DNA of 64,000 nucleotides from Methylobacterium sp. 77 (GTDB lineage Bacteria; Pseudomonadota; Alphaproteobacteria; Rhizobiales; Beijerinckiaceae): NCBI RefSeq assembly GCF_000372825.1, contig NZ_KB910516.1:1024011-1088010 (forward strand). Direction: 5' to 3'. The notes beneath the pieces are model-generated. The model did no database searches, was not told where the DNA came from, and saw only the letters and a program-made list of their open reading frames with translations. Positions 1-9,436 of the stretch are shown here, piece by piece (position 1 is the first letter of the stretch; each line of letters begins with the position of its first letter). The position numbers and the translations under genes are program-made.

Positions 1-632
1 GGGCGGACGCCAAGGCCGTCGTCAACGGCGCGGCCATGCTCAACGGCCGGCAGCTCGCCGACACCACCTTCCTGGCGGATCATGCGGCCACGGGCGGGCT
101 CAGCCGAGAGCTGTTCAAGACCGTGGTGGACGGTGAAGCCACGGGCGTGTTCCAGGGCAAGATCATCGTCCAGCAGGCTGCCCAGCAGACCGACGGCAAG
201 ATGATGTCCGCCTGCCTCATCCTGTCCGACGAAGGGCAGATGATGAACAAGCCCGAGCTGGAGATCTTCGCCGACGACGTCGCCTGTGGCCACGGCGCCA
301 CCTGCGGCGCGCTCGACGAGGATCTGCTGTTCTACCTGATGCAGCGCGGGCTGCCGAAGGCCCAGGCCGAGAGCCTGCTGGTCCAGGCCTTCCTCGGCGC
401 GGCTGTCGAGGCGGTCAGCCACGAGGGCGCGCGCGAGGCGCTGGTCGGCACCATCGAGGCCTGGCTCGCGGCGCGGGGGGGAGAAAAAACCCTCCCCCCT
501 CTGCGGGGGAGGGTGCCTGCGGAGCAGGCGGGAGAGGGGAGCGACGATTCCGGATCGCGCGCTCCCCTCATCCGACCCGCTGACGCGGGCCACCTTCTCC
601 CGCAGAGGGGAGAAGGACCCGCACGACGGTAA
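1..632 (+). CDS. sufD: SufD, Fe-S cluster assembly scaffold subunit (5' truncated by window)
   Basis: C-terminal part of SufD, which forms the SufBCD Fe-S scaffold in the cytoplasm. The reading frame is open from base 3. The motifs NGRQLADTTF, FQGKIIVQQAAQQTDGK and CGHGATCG followed by a long helical tail are typical of the SufB/SufD beta-helix core. The gene lies directly upstream of sufS, sufT and sufA, the usual alphaproteobacterial suf order. The last ~50 residues (from about base 480) are low-complexity and encoded by a palindromic repeat that has displaced the ancestral stop codon, so the natural C-terminus probably lies near LAARGG. Family assignment is firm; the tail is an inserted sequence by inference. 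Confidence 0.9.
   Translation, partial: ADAKAVVNGAAMLNGRQLADTTFLADHAATGGLSRELFKTVVDGEATGVFQGKIIVQQAAQQTDGKMMSACLILSDEGQMMNKPELEIFADDVACGHGATCGALDEDLLFYLMQRGLPKAQAESLLVQAFLGAAVEAVSHEGAREALVGTIEAWLAARGGEKTLPPLRGRVPAEQAGEGSDDSGSRAPLIRPADAGHLLPQRGEGPARR
489..619 (+). repeat. Composite palindromic repeat, copy A
   Basis: A complete copy of a repeat family found six times in the window. It has a first G/C-rich palindrome (489-514), a GCGGAGC-centred segment with a GGGAGAGGGG end (515-539), a linker, a segment around CCCGCTGACGCGGG, and a closing palindrome (about 597-619). It is translated as the tail of SufD. The first 51 bases are almost identical, in inverted orientation, to the repeat at 1023-1075. 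Confidence 0.8.
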
Positions 633-645
633 AGGAACACGATCC

Positions 646-1110
646 ATGGAGCCGCCGCCGAGGCTGAACGACATCGCGCCCCACCTGCGATCCTTCGCGC
701 GCGAGCAGCGCCGATTGATGACCCGGGCGGAAGCCCTGTTCTGGGAGCAAGTCCGAGGTCGCCGCTTCAACGGTCATAAGTTCAAGCGGCAGGTTCCAAT
801 CGCGCCCTACATCGTCGATTTCCAATGTGTCTCGGCGCGGCTGGTCATCGAACTCGATGGCGAACCACATGAAACCGAAGCGCGGAAAAACCATGATGCC
901 CAGCGCGACCTTTGGCTCGCCAAGCAAGGCTTCCAAGTCCTGCGCTTCCCGAACGACCTCGTCCTCGACAATCTCGGCGCTGTGATGAGCAGGATCGAGC
1001 AAGCCATCGAAGGGCAGCGCCGCCCCTCTCCCGCCTCGCTCCGCGAGGCACCCTCCCCCGCAGAGGGGGGAGGGTCGCGCACGCTGGACCTCCAACAGGT
1101 TTCGCCATGA
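646..1110 (+). CDS. DUF559 endonuclease-like protein
   Basis: 154-residue protein of the DUF559 family, which is related to very-short-patch-repair type nucleases. Visible hallmarks are a helical N-terminus (LRSFAREQRRLMTRAEALFW), then KFKRQVPIAPYIVDF, LVIELDG and H, the PD-(D/E)XK-like core, and QGFQVLRFPNDLVLDN. The final ~35 residues are encoded by a palindromic repeat. The gene begins 13 bases after the sufD stop and its stop overlaps the sufS start (ATGA), so it is embedded in the suf operon although it has no known role in Fe-S assembly. The family's biological function is not established; nuclease activity is inferred from fold. It may be a passenger associated with the flanking repeats. 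Confidence 0.85.
   Translation: MEPPPRLNDIAPHLRSFAREQRRLMTRAEALFWEQVRGRRFNGHKFKRQVPIAPYIVDFQCVSARLVIELDGEPHETEARKNHDAQRDLWLAKQGFQVLRFPNDLVLDNLGAVMSRIEQAIEGQRRPSPASLREAPSPAEGGGSRTLDLQQVSP
1023..1075 (-). repeat. Palindromic repeat, copy B (half element, inverted)
   Basis: 53-base G/C-rich palindromic unit. Its reverse complement matches bases 489-539 almost base for base; the first 30 positions are identical, with a few changes around GCCTCGCGGAGCGAGGC. It encodes the C-terminus of the DUF559 protein and, with copy A, brackets that gene as an inverted pair. Confidence 0.8.
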
Positions 1111-2351
1111 ACGCACCCGTTCTCACCCAGCCCTACGACGTCGAGGCGATCCGGGCCCAGTTCCCGATTCTCTCCCAGACGGTCTACGGCCGGCCGCTGG
1201 TCTATCTCGACAATGCGGCCTCGTCGCAGAAGCCGCGCGCCGTCATCGACGCCATGGTGAACTGCATGGAGACGGGCTACGCCAACGTCCATCGCGGGCT
1301 GCACTTCATGGCGAATGCCGCCACGGAAGGGTTCGAGGGCGCGCGCGAGACCACGCGGCAATTCCTCAACGCGGAGTCCACCGACGAGATCATCTTCACC
1401 CGCAATGCCACCGAGGCCTACAACCTCGTGGCCTCGTCCATGGGATGGGCCGGCCTGATCGGGGAGGGGGACGAGATCATCCTCTCGATCATGGAGCACC
1501 ATTCCAACATCGTGCCCTGGCACTTCCTGCGCGAGCGGCGCGGTGCCGTGATCAAGTGGGCGCCGGTGGACGACGCCGGCAACTTCCTCGTCGAGGACTA
1601 CGAAAAACTGTTCACGCCCCGGACCAAGATGGTGGCGATCACCCACATGTCGAACGTGCTCGGCACGGTGACGCCGGCCGCCGAGATCGTGCGGATCGCC
1701 CATGCCCACGGGGTGCCGGTGCTCCTCGACGGGGCGCAGAGCGCGGTCCACCAGCCCATCGACGTGAAGGCGCTGGATTGCGACTTCTTCGTCTTCACCG
1801 GCCACAAGGTCTACGGCCCGACCGGCATCGGCGTGCTGTACGGCAAGAAGGAATGGCTGGACCGGTTGCCCCCCTATCAAGGCGGCGGCGAGATGATCCG
1901 AACCGTGTCGCAGGACACGATCACCTACAACGATCCGCCGCACCGCTTCGAGGCGGGCACGCCGGCGATCATCGAGGCGGTGGGCCTCGGCGCCGCCCTC
2001 GAATTCATGATGGGTGTCGGACGCGACCGAATCGCCGCACACGAGGCCTCGCTCCTGGCCTATGCGCAGGAGCGACTGGGAGCGATGAATTCCGTGCGGA
2101 TGATCGGCACCGCCAAGGACAAGGGCGGCGTCATCGCCTTCGAGATGAAGGGGGCCCACGCCCACGACATCGCGACGGTGATCGACCGCTACGGCGTCGC
2201 GATCCGGGCTGGAACCCATTGCGCCATGCCGTTGCTGACGCGATTCGGTGCGACCTCCACCTGTCGCGCCTCGTTCGGACTGTATAACACCAAGGACGAG
2301 GTCGATGCTCTCGCCGAGGCGCTCGCCAAGGCCGAGATGATGTTCGCCTAA
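1107..2351 (+). CDS. sufS: SufS cysteine desulfurase
   Basis: 414-residue PLP-dependent group II cysteine desulfurase that takes sulfur from cysteine for SufBCD. The PLP lysine is K234 in TGHKVYGPTGIG. The persulfide cysteine is about residue 386 in STCRASFGLYNT, the short-loop arrangement of group II enzymes. Other family motifs are YLDNAASSQKP, ANVHRGLH and EHHSNIVPW. The ATG at 1107 is chosen because homologous sequence begins there and it overlaps the preceding stop; longer in-frame upstream sequence is repeat and DUF559 antisense frame. sufT follows after 109 bases. Confidence 0.95.
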   Translation: MNAPVLTQPYDVEAIRAQFPILSQTVYGRPLVYLDNAASSQKPRAVIDAMVNCMETGYANVHRGLHFMANAATEGFEGARETTRQFLNAESTDEIIFTRNATEAYNLVASSMGWAGLIGEGDEIILSIMEHHSNIVPWHFLRERRGAVIKWAPVDDAGNFLVEDYEKLFTPRTKMVAITHMSNVLGTVTPAAEIVRIAHAHGVPVLLDGAQSAVHQPIDVKALDCDFFVFTGHKVYGPTGIGVLYGKKEWLDRLPPYQGGGEMIRTVSQDTITYNDPPHRFEAGTPAIIEAVGLGAALEFMMGVGRDRIAAHEASLLAYAQERLGAMNSVRMIGTAKDKGGVIAFEMKGAHAHDIATVIDRYGVAIRAGTHCAMPLLTRFGATSTCRASFGLYNTKDEVDALAEALAKAEMMFA

Positions 2352-2412
2352 CCCTATCCGGTGGCGCAAGACGCCGCCAGCGCGACAGCGCGCCGCCGCT
2401 CATGCGGCGAAC

Positions 2413-2438
2413 ATCGCGGATCGGATGCGATCCGCGAT
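2413..2438. other. Perfect inverted repeat before sufT
   Basis: An 11-base arm ATCGCGGATCG, loop GATG and exact complementary arm, 22 bases upstream of the sufT start. A smaller hairpin (CGCCGC-TCAT-GCGGCG) lies just before it. There is no T-tract, so a simple terminator is unlikely. It could be an RNA processing or stabilising hairpin inside the suf transcript, or a regulator site; nothing in the sequence decides. Confidence 0.6.
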
Positions 2439-2460
2439 CATCGTCAGAAGGATCGACACT

Positions 2461-2841
2461 ATGAGCGACGCCGCCATCACCGGAGGGGCCAACACCCCCG
2501 CCATCGCCAGCGACTCGGCGATCCCGCCGGAAGAGCTCGACCGCCTGACGGACGACATCGTCGCGGCGCTGAAGAGCGTCTACGACCCCGAAATCCCGGC
2601 CGACATCTACGAGCTCGGCCTGATCTACAAGGTCGACATCGCCGACGATCGCAAGGTCGCCATCGATATGACGCTGACCGCTCCCGGCTGTCCCGTGGCC
2701 GGCGAGATGCCGGGCTGGGTCGAGACGGCGGTCGCCGCCGTGCCCGGCGTGCAATCCTGCGCCGTGACGATGGTGTTCGATCCGCCGTGGGACCAGAGCC
2801 GCATGTCGGACGAGGCCCGCGTCGCGCTTGATATGTGGTAG
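2461..2841 (+). CDS. sufT: SufT-type Fe-S assembly protein (DUF59/MIP18 family)
   Basis: 126-residue MIP18/DUF59-family protein implicated in Fe-S cluster maturation. Family motifs are SVYDPEIPADIYELGLIY, DMTLTAPGCPVAGEMPG with the conserved cysteine, and VVFDPPWDQSRMS-like FDPPWDQSRMSDEAR. The start is placed at ATG 2461 (MSDAAITGG), the beginning of a typical N-terminal extension; an in-frame ATG at 2425 falls inside the upstream hairpin. It lies between sufS and sufA in the suf operon, the standard location in alphaproteobacteria. Confidence 0.92.
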   Translation: MSDAAITGGANTPAIASDSAIPPEELDRLTDDIVAALKSVYDPEIPADIYELGLIYKVDIADDRKVAIDMTLTAPGCPVAGEMPGWVETAVAAVPGVQSCAVTMVFDPPWDQSRMSDEARVALDMW

Positions 2842-2995
2842 GCCGACCTCCGGGATCACGTCGCGCGCGATATCGGGGCGAAGCCGGCCCCGGTGCAACG
2901 CACGGCAGTGGACCGCGGCCTCCGCCATCCTTATCTTAACGACGTAGCTTCATCCTCAACCGCCCGGGCCTTGAACCCGGTTGCCGGAGAGACCC

Positions 2996-3373
2996 ATGCT
3001 CAAGAGTTTCAAGGTCCTGTCCCTGACCGATGCGGCGGCGGACCGGATCAAGGCCATCATCGCGGATGCCGACAAGCCCATCGCAGGCCTGAGGGTCGGC
3101 GTGAAGAACGGCGGCTGCGCCGGCATGTCCTACACGATGGAATACGCGGAAGGCCGCAACCCCGGCGAGGATATGGTGGAGGATCGCGGAGTGACGGTGT
3201 TCGTCGACCCGAAGGCGGTCCTGTTCCTTCTCGGCACGGAGATGGACTTCAAGACGACGAAGCTGTCGTCCCAGTTCGTGTTCAACAACCCGAACCAGAC
3301 CTCGTCCTGCGGCTGCGGTGAATCGGTCGCGATCACGCCGGCCAATCCCGAGATGCTCCGCGCTTCCGCCTGA
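2996..3373 (+). CDS. sufA: SufA/IscA-type Fe-S carrier
   Basis: 125-residue A-type Fe-S carrier (HesB/YadR/YfhF fold). The three ligating cysteines are present: C41 in KNGGCAGMSY and C105/C107 in SSCGCGES. ATG 2996 follows a GGAGAG ribosome binding site. It is the last suf gene and converges with the diguanylate cyclase gene 30 bases downstream. It probably transfers clusters from SufBCD to apo-proteins; IscA, SufA and ErpA cannot be separated by motifs alone, and operon context favours SufA. Confidence 0.92.
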   Translation: MLKSFKVLSLTDAAADRIKAIIADADKPIAGLRVGVKNGGCAGMSYTMEYAEGRNPGEDMVEDRGVTVFVDPKAVLFLLGTEMDFKTTKLSSQFVFNNPNQTSSCGCGESVAITPANPEMLRASA

Positions 3374-3403
3374 GGTCGGAGTAGGCTCAGCCTGCGGAGG
3401 CAC

Positions 3404-4471
3404 TCACGCGACGGCCGTGAGCGCGTCCATCGCGACGCAGGAATCGTCCACGGTCCGGTTGCGACCATCGCGCTTGGCCATGAACATGCACTGGTCGGCG
3501 CGCTCGAGCAGCGACACGGCGGTGTCGCCCCGTCGCGACGTGGCAACACCGAGCGAGATCGTCACCTTGCCGAGCGATTCGCCCGTGGTCCGCTTCACCA
3601 ACTCGCGTCCCATGACGCTGGCTCGGACCTTCTCGGCGATCGCGACGGCTGCGGCACGGTCGGTCTCCGGCAGAAGAATTCCGAACTCCTCGCCGCCGAA
3701 ACGAGCGAGGGTGGCACGTGCCTTGAGATGCTCGCGCATGACGATGGCCACGAGGCGCAGCACCTGATCGCCCGTGAGATGGCCGTAGACGTCGTTGAAT
3801 CGCTTGAAGAAATCGACGTCGATGACGATCAGGCTGGAGGGCACGGCCTGGCTGGCGGCGCCATCCACCATCTTGCGCAGGCTCTCCTCGAAATGCTTGC
3901 GGTTCGACAGGCCGGTGAGGGGATCTGTGAGACTCTCAAGCCGCGTCGCTTCCAGCGTCTCGCGCAAGGTCTCGATCTCGCTGCGGCTCTCCCGCATGCG
4001 TGCTTCGAGGGTCTGATTGTTGGCCGTGACTTCCCGGGTCGTCGACACGAGGGTCGTGATGATCTCGCGCACGCGGACGCGGTTCTGGTCGGAGACATCG
4101 AGATCGCGCGACAAGGCCTGGAGCGACTCGCCGTATTGCGTGGTCGAGCCGAGGGAGAGGTCCATCACCTCCATGATACCCTCGATCTCGGCCAGCATGT
4201 TCGTGCTCATCCGCTCGGTCGCGGCGACGAGGCGGCGGCTGTCGACATAGGTCTCGTAGAGGGAATCCACGTCGGCGTCGGAGAGGCTGCCGTTCTCCGT
4301 GGTCAGCCTCTTGATCGCATCGTTCATCAGGGGCTGCACGCCCGATACGTAGGTGTACCAGACGGTGTAGGCTTGAGGAGTCGCCGAGGAGCCGTAGTCA
4401 CGCATCAGCACGTTGGCGCGGTCGGCCAGAGCGAAGGTCCGCTCCCTGTCACCGTAGCTTCCGTGGCTCAT
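3404..4471 (-). CDS. GGDEF diguanylate cyclase
   Basis: About 355 residues. The C-terminal half is a GGDEF domain with the signature RFGGEEFGILLPE, the substrate-binding segment DVDFFKRFNDVYGHLTGD, and the linker motif DPLTGLSNRKHFEE, so synthesis of cyclic di-GMP is expected. The N-terminal half is alpha-helical without a recognised sensor or membrane segment, and a coiled coil (residues ~140-180) precedes the GGDEF domain. No clear RxxD inhibitory site is seen. ATG 4471 is preferred because a GGAG-type site precedes it; a GTG at 4525 would add 18 residues. Confidence 0.88.
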   Translation of the reverse strand: MSHGSYGDRERTFALADRANVLMRDYGSSATPQAYTVWYTYVSGVQPLMNDAIKRLTTENGSLSDADVDSLYETYVDSRRLVAATERMSTNMLAEIEGIMEVMDLSLGSTTQYGESLQALSRDLDVSDQNRVRVREIITTLVSTTREVTANNQTLEARMRESRSEIETLRETLEATRLESLTDPLTGLSNRKHFEESLRKMVDGAASQAVPSSLIVIDVDFFKRFNDVYGHLTGDQVLRLVAIVMREHLKARATLARFGGEEFGILLPETDRAAAVAIAEKVRASVMGRELVKRTTGESLGKVTISLGVATSRRGDTAVSLLERADQCMFMAKRDGRNRTVDDSCVAMDALTAVA

Positions 4472-4586
4472 CAACCCGCCCGCTCCTGATCCGGCATCGA
4501 GGACATCGAAGGCCTGGGAGCGCACGCTACCTGACCGATGATGGAGATGCGGTTAAGGTAGCGGGAACAGTTTGGGGATCGACGCG

Positions 4587-6173
<1,587 letters not shown>

Positions 6174-6476
6174 ATGCTGATGAGAACCGTTGCGCGCGGG
6201 AACTCGTACCGATCCGCGCGGAGAAGATCGTCGTGGGCTAGGCTTCCAGGTCCGTTCGAACACACGACCAGCCGCGCACACGCGTTGCGCGGACACTTAG
6301 AGCCTTGAGGTGTCTTGTCAATCGACCACTTGGCCGCCACCCTCGCTTATCCGGGCGGATCGAGACGGCCGCCGAGGCGCGGACAGGCCTCTTCACGGGA
6401 TCGTCATGGCACATGCCCTGCTTGGTCCAGCACGGATCGGAAGGCGCATGTCTTCTCGACATGGAGACGCGGGCCG
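6174..6476. other. Divergent intergenic region, rhlE / NCS1 transporter
   Basis: 303 bases holding the opposing promoters of the helicase and transporter genes. I find no convincing -35/-10 pair, operator or RNA structure. Frames that remain open through it continue the flanking genes upstream and lack protein-like composition. Confidence 0.5.
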
Positions 6477-7979
6477 ATGTCACACAGTGCCTCGATCGCC
6501 GACCCGGCTGCGTCCGGGGGAGCCGTTCCGACCTCCCATGCCGATGTGGTGATCAAGCCCGGCTACGACGACCGCCTCACCAACGAGGATCTGGCCCCTC
6601 TCAGGAACCAGACCTGGGGCACCTACAATTTCTTCGCGTTCTGGATGTCGGACGTCCACAGCGTCGGCGGCTACATCACGGCGGGCAGCCTGTTCTCCCT
6701 GGGCCTCGTGAGCTGGCAGGTGCTGATCTCGCTGCTGGTCGGCATCCTCATCGTGCAGTTCTTCTGCAATCTCGTAGCCAAGCCGAGCCAGGTCACGGGC
6801 ACACCCTATCCGGTGATCTGCCGTGCCTCCTTCGGCGTGAAGGGCGCCAACATCCCCGCCATCATCCGCGGCCTCATCGCCGTGGCCTGGTACGGCATCC
6901 AGACCTATCTCGCCTCCAGCGCCTTCATGATCGTGGCCCTGCGGTTCTATCCGGAGCTGAAACCCTATGCCGATGTGACGCAATTCGGCTTCGCCGGCCT
7001 GTCCAGCCTCGGCTGGGCCGCCTTCATGACCCTGTGGGTGATCCAGGCCCTGGTCTTCTGGCGCGGCATGGAGGCGATCCGCAAGTTCATCGACTGGGCC
7101 GGGCCCGCCGTCTACGTCGTGATGATCGCGCTCGCGATCTATCTCGTCGCCAAGGCGGGCGTCGCCAATGTCGGACTCACCCTCGGCGAGGTGAAGTACC
7201 AGGGCTGGGACGCCCTGCCGGTGATGATCAACGCGGTCGCCCTGGTCGTGTCCTACTTCTCCGGACCGATGCTGAATTTCGGCGACTTCTCGCGCTACGG
7301 TCGATCGTTCCCGGCTGTGAAGTCCGGTAATTTCTGGGGCCTGCCGGTGAACTTCATCGGCTTCTCGCTTCTGACCGTGATCACGACCTCGTCGACACTG
7401 CCGGTCTTCGGCCACCTCATCATCGATCCGGTGGAGACCGTGAGCAAGATCGACAACACCTACGCCGTGGTGCTCGGCGCCTTCACCTTCATGACGGCGA
7501 CGATCGGCATCAACATCGTGGCGAATTTCGTTTCGCCCGCCTTCGATTTCTCGAACGTGGCGCCACAGCACATCAGCTGGCGCATGGGCGGCATGATCGC
7601 GGCCGTGGGCTCGATCTTCATCACCCCGTGGAATCTCTACAACAACCCGGCGGTGATCCATTACACGCTCGACATCCTCGGCGCGTTCATCGGCCCGCTC
7701 TTCGGCATCCTGATCGCCGACTTCTTCATCGTCAGGAAGCAGCACGTGGTGGTCGACGACCTCTACACGATGAGCCCGACCGGCACGTACTGGTACGATG
7801 GCGGCTATAACCGCGCCGCGGTGATGAGCGTCATCCCGTCGGCATTGGTGCCGGCGCTGTGCGCCGTCATCCCCGCTTTGGGGAGTCTCGCGAATTTCAG
7901 CTGGTTCATCGGCGTGGCCTTGGGCTTCTCGATATATCTCGTCCTGATGCGTAAGACGCCGGTCACGGCCAAGGCCTGA
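6477..7979 (+). CDS. NCS1-family nucleobase/hydantoin:cation symporter
   Basis: 500-residue inner-membrane permease with about 12 hydrophobic helices, belonging to the nucleobase:cation symporter-1 family. Visible landmarks are NQTWGTYNFFAFWMSDVHS near the first helix, SFGVKGANIPAIIRGLIAV, FSGPMLNFGDFSRYG and the NxxNPA-like LYNNPAVIHYTLDILGAF. ATG 6477 is selected; upstream sequence in frame is not protein-like. It is followed 17 bases later by a hydantoin-racemase family gene, suggesting a hydantoin, allantoin or pyrimidine-derived substrate. Exact substrate cannot be told. Confidence 0.88.
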   Translation: MSHSASIADPAASGGAVPTSHADVVIKPGYDDRLTNEDLAPLRNQTWGTYNFFAFWMSDVHSVGGYITAGSLFSLGLVSWQVLISLLVGILIVQFFCNLVAKPSQVTGTPYPVICRASFGVKGANIPAIIRGLIAVAWYGIQTYLASSAFMIVALRFYPELKPYADVTQFGFAGLSSLGWAAFMTLWVIQALVFWRGMEAIRKFIDWAGPAVYVVMIALAIYLVAKAGVANVGLTLGEVKYQGWDALPVMINAVALVVSYFSGPMLNFGDFSRYGRSFPAVKSGNFWGLPVNFIGFSLLTVITTSSTLPVFGHLIIDPVETVSKIDNTYAVVLGAFTFMTATIGINIVANFVSPAFDFSNVAPQHISWRMGGMIAAVGSIFITPWNLYNNPAVIHYTLDILGAFIGPLFGILIADFFIVRKQHVVVDDLYTMSPTGTYWYDGGYNRAAVMSVIPSALVPALCAVIPALGSLANFSWFIGVALGFSIYLVLMRKTPVTAKA

Positions 7980-7996
7980 CCGGAGATCGTGTCCCG

Positions 7997-8725
7997 TTGC
8001 GCATCCTGCTGATCAACCCCAACACGACCGAGTCCGTCACCGGTCTCGTCACCGCGCATGTGCGCCGGGTGGCGGGAGACACCGCCGAGATCGTTCCGGT
8101 CACCGGACGGTTCGGCGCCCGCTACATCGCCAGCCGTGCGGCTTCGGCGATCGCGGCCCATGCCGCCCTCGATGCGCTGGCCGAGCATGCGGAAGGCTGC
8201 GACGCGGTCTACCTCGCCTGTTTCGGCGATCCGGGGCTCGGCGCGTTGCGCGAGATCTCGCCCTTGCCGGTGGTGGGAATGGCGGAAGCGTCGTGCCTCG
8301 CCGCAACTGCGCGGGGAGGGCGCTTCGCCATCGTCACCGGGGGCGCCCTGTGGGGACCGATGCTGGAGGAATTCGTGGCCGGGCTCGGCCTCTCCGACAA
8401 GCTCGCCGCCATCCGCACCATCGCCCCCACCGGAGACCGCATCGCGCGCGACCCCGATGCGGCGCTCTCCGACCTCGCCGCCGCCTGCACCGCCTGCGCG
8501 ACCCGTGATGGGGCGGATGTGGTGATCCTCGGCGGCGCGGCGCTCGCAGGTCTCGCCGAGCGCATCCAGCCGCAGGTGCCCGTGCCCGTCCTGTGCTCGG
8601 TGGAAGTGGGCACCCGGGCGGTCATCGCCGCCGCGATCTGCGGATTGCCCCCGGGCCGGCCCGCACCGTCCCTCGAAAGCATCGGCCTGTCGCCGGCCTT
8701 GACCGAGCGTCTCGCGCAGGAGTGA
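7997..8725 (+). CDS. Asp/Glu/hydantoin racemase family protein
   Basis: 242-residue cytosolic racemase-family enzyme. MRILLINPNTT at the start, DAVYLACFGDPGL with the first catalytic-type cysteine and VILGGAALAGL towards the end match the family; the second canonical cysteine position appears altered (GGAAL rather than GCAGM-like), so full racemase activity is uncertain. Start is TTG 7997, since homologous sequence begins there. It is co-directional with the NCS1 permease 17 bases upstream, so the pair probably imports and processes a hydantoin-like or ureide compound. A hairpin (GTGCC-GAAA-GGCAC) lies about 30 bases after the stop. Confidence 0.8.
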   Translation: MRILLINPNTTESVTGLVTAHVRRVAGDTAEIVPVTGRFGARYIASRAASAIAAHAALDALAEHAEGCDAVYLACFGDPGLGALREISPLPVVGMAEASCLAATARGGRFAIVTGGALWGPMLEEFVAGLGLSDKLAAIRTIAPTGDRIARDPDAALSDLAAACTACATRDGADVVILGGAALAGLAERIQPQVPVPVLCSVEVGTRAVIAAAICGLPPGRPAPSLESIGLSPALTERLAQE

Positions 8726-8790
8726 CGGAAAGCCGGGCTCCGCGAGCCTTCGTGCCGAAAGGCACTTGCGAAGGTTCGCCGGATCGGCTT

Positions 8791-8807
8791 ACTTTGCGAT
8801 ACAAAGT
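8791..8807. promoter_or_regulatory. Operator-like palindrome, site 1
   Basis: ACTTTGCGATACAAAGT, arms ACTTTG/CAAAGT around five bases, 17 bases before the ATG of the membrane-protein gene. Its inner 13 bases, reverse-complemented, match the site at 9844 region in 11 of 13 positions. The most likely ligand is the winged-helix regulator encoded in the same operon; this is inference. Confidence 0.6.
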
Positions 8808-8824
8808 TGATCCGGGAGCATCGG

Positions 8825-9436
8825 ATGTCCGATCTCGACAAGGCCCTCGCCGATATCGTGGCGATCCGAACCCAGCTCGCCCGTGGCAACGCTTTCTGCG
8901 GGTTCGGGCCGTCCGCCATCGCCGCGACGGGTGTCCTCGCCCTTGGCACCGCCCTCGCCCAGCATGTCTGGCTCGACGACCCGACCGGCCAGCCGCTGGT
9001 GTTCCTCGCCGGATGGATCGCCGCCGCCCTGATGTCGGCCGGCCTCATCGGGGCCGAGATGCGGGCCCGCTCGCGGCGCGACCATGCGGGCCTGGCCGAT
9101 ACGATGATCATCAACGCGGCGGAGCAGTTCCTGCCGGCGGGAGCGGCCGGCGCGCTCCTCGCCCTGGTGCTGGTGCGGGTCTCACCGGAGAACCTCTGGA
9201 TGCTGCCCGGCCTGTGGCAGGTGCTGGTGAGCCTGGGGCTCTTCGCCTCGGTTCGATCGCTGCCCAGGGGCGTCGCGCTTCCCGGCGCCTGGTACATGGT
9301 GGCCGGCCTCGCCGTTCTGATGCTGGCAAGTGCCGACCACGCCCTCTCGCCTTGGACCATGGGCCTGCCCTTCGCCATCGGCCAGCTCCTCATGGCCGTG
9401 ATCCTCTACCGTGCCCGGGAGGAGAACGATGTCTGA
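8825..9436 (+). CDS. Membrane protein upstream of winged-helix regulator
   Basis: 203-residue integral membrane protein with about five to six hydrophobic helices (for example AIAATGVLALGTALAQHVWL, and LVFLAGWIAAALMSAGLIGA). ATG 8825 follows CGGGAGCATCGG. I do not recognise a characterised family; small membrane proteins of this shape often pair with the neighbouring winged-helix regulator type and may act as its sensor partner. Its last 8 bases overlap the regulator start (ATGTCTGA), so the two are translationally coupled. Confidence 0.75.
   Translation: MSDLDKALADIVAIRTQLARGNAFCGFGPSAIAATGVLALGTALAQHVWLDDPTGQPLVFLAGWIAAALMSAGLIGAEMRARSRRDHAGLADTMIINAAEQFLPAGAAGALLALVLVRVSPENLWMLPGLWQVLVSLGLFASVRSLPRGVALPGAWYMVAGLAVLMLASADHALSPWTMGLPFAIGQLLMAVILYRAREENDV

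Noticed and set aside
807..2369. 520-residue open frame on the minus strand across sufS and DUF559
   Set aside because: Antisense shadow of sufS in high-GC DNA; histidine- and arginine-rich with no family features.
6330..6352. Sigma-54-like TTGGC...TCGCT before the NCS1 transporter gene
   Set aside because: Spacing between the GG and GC elements is 13 rather than 12 bases and the -12 element is poor.
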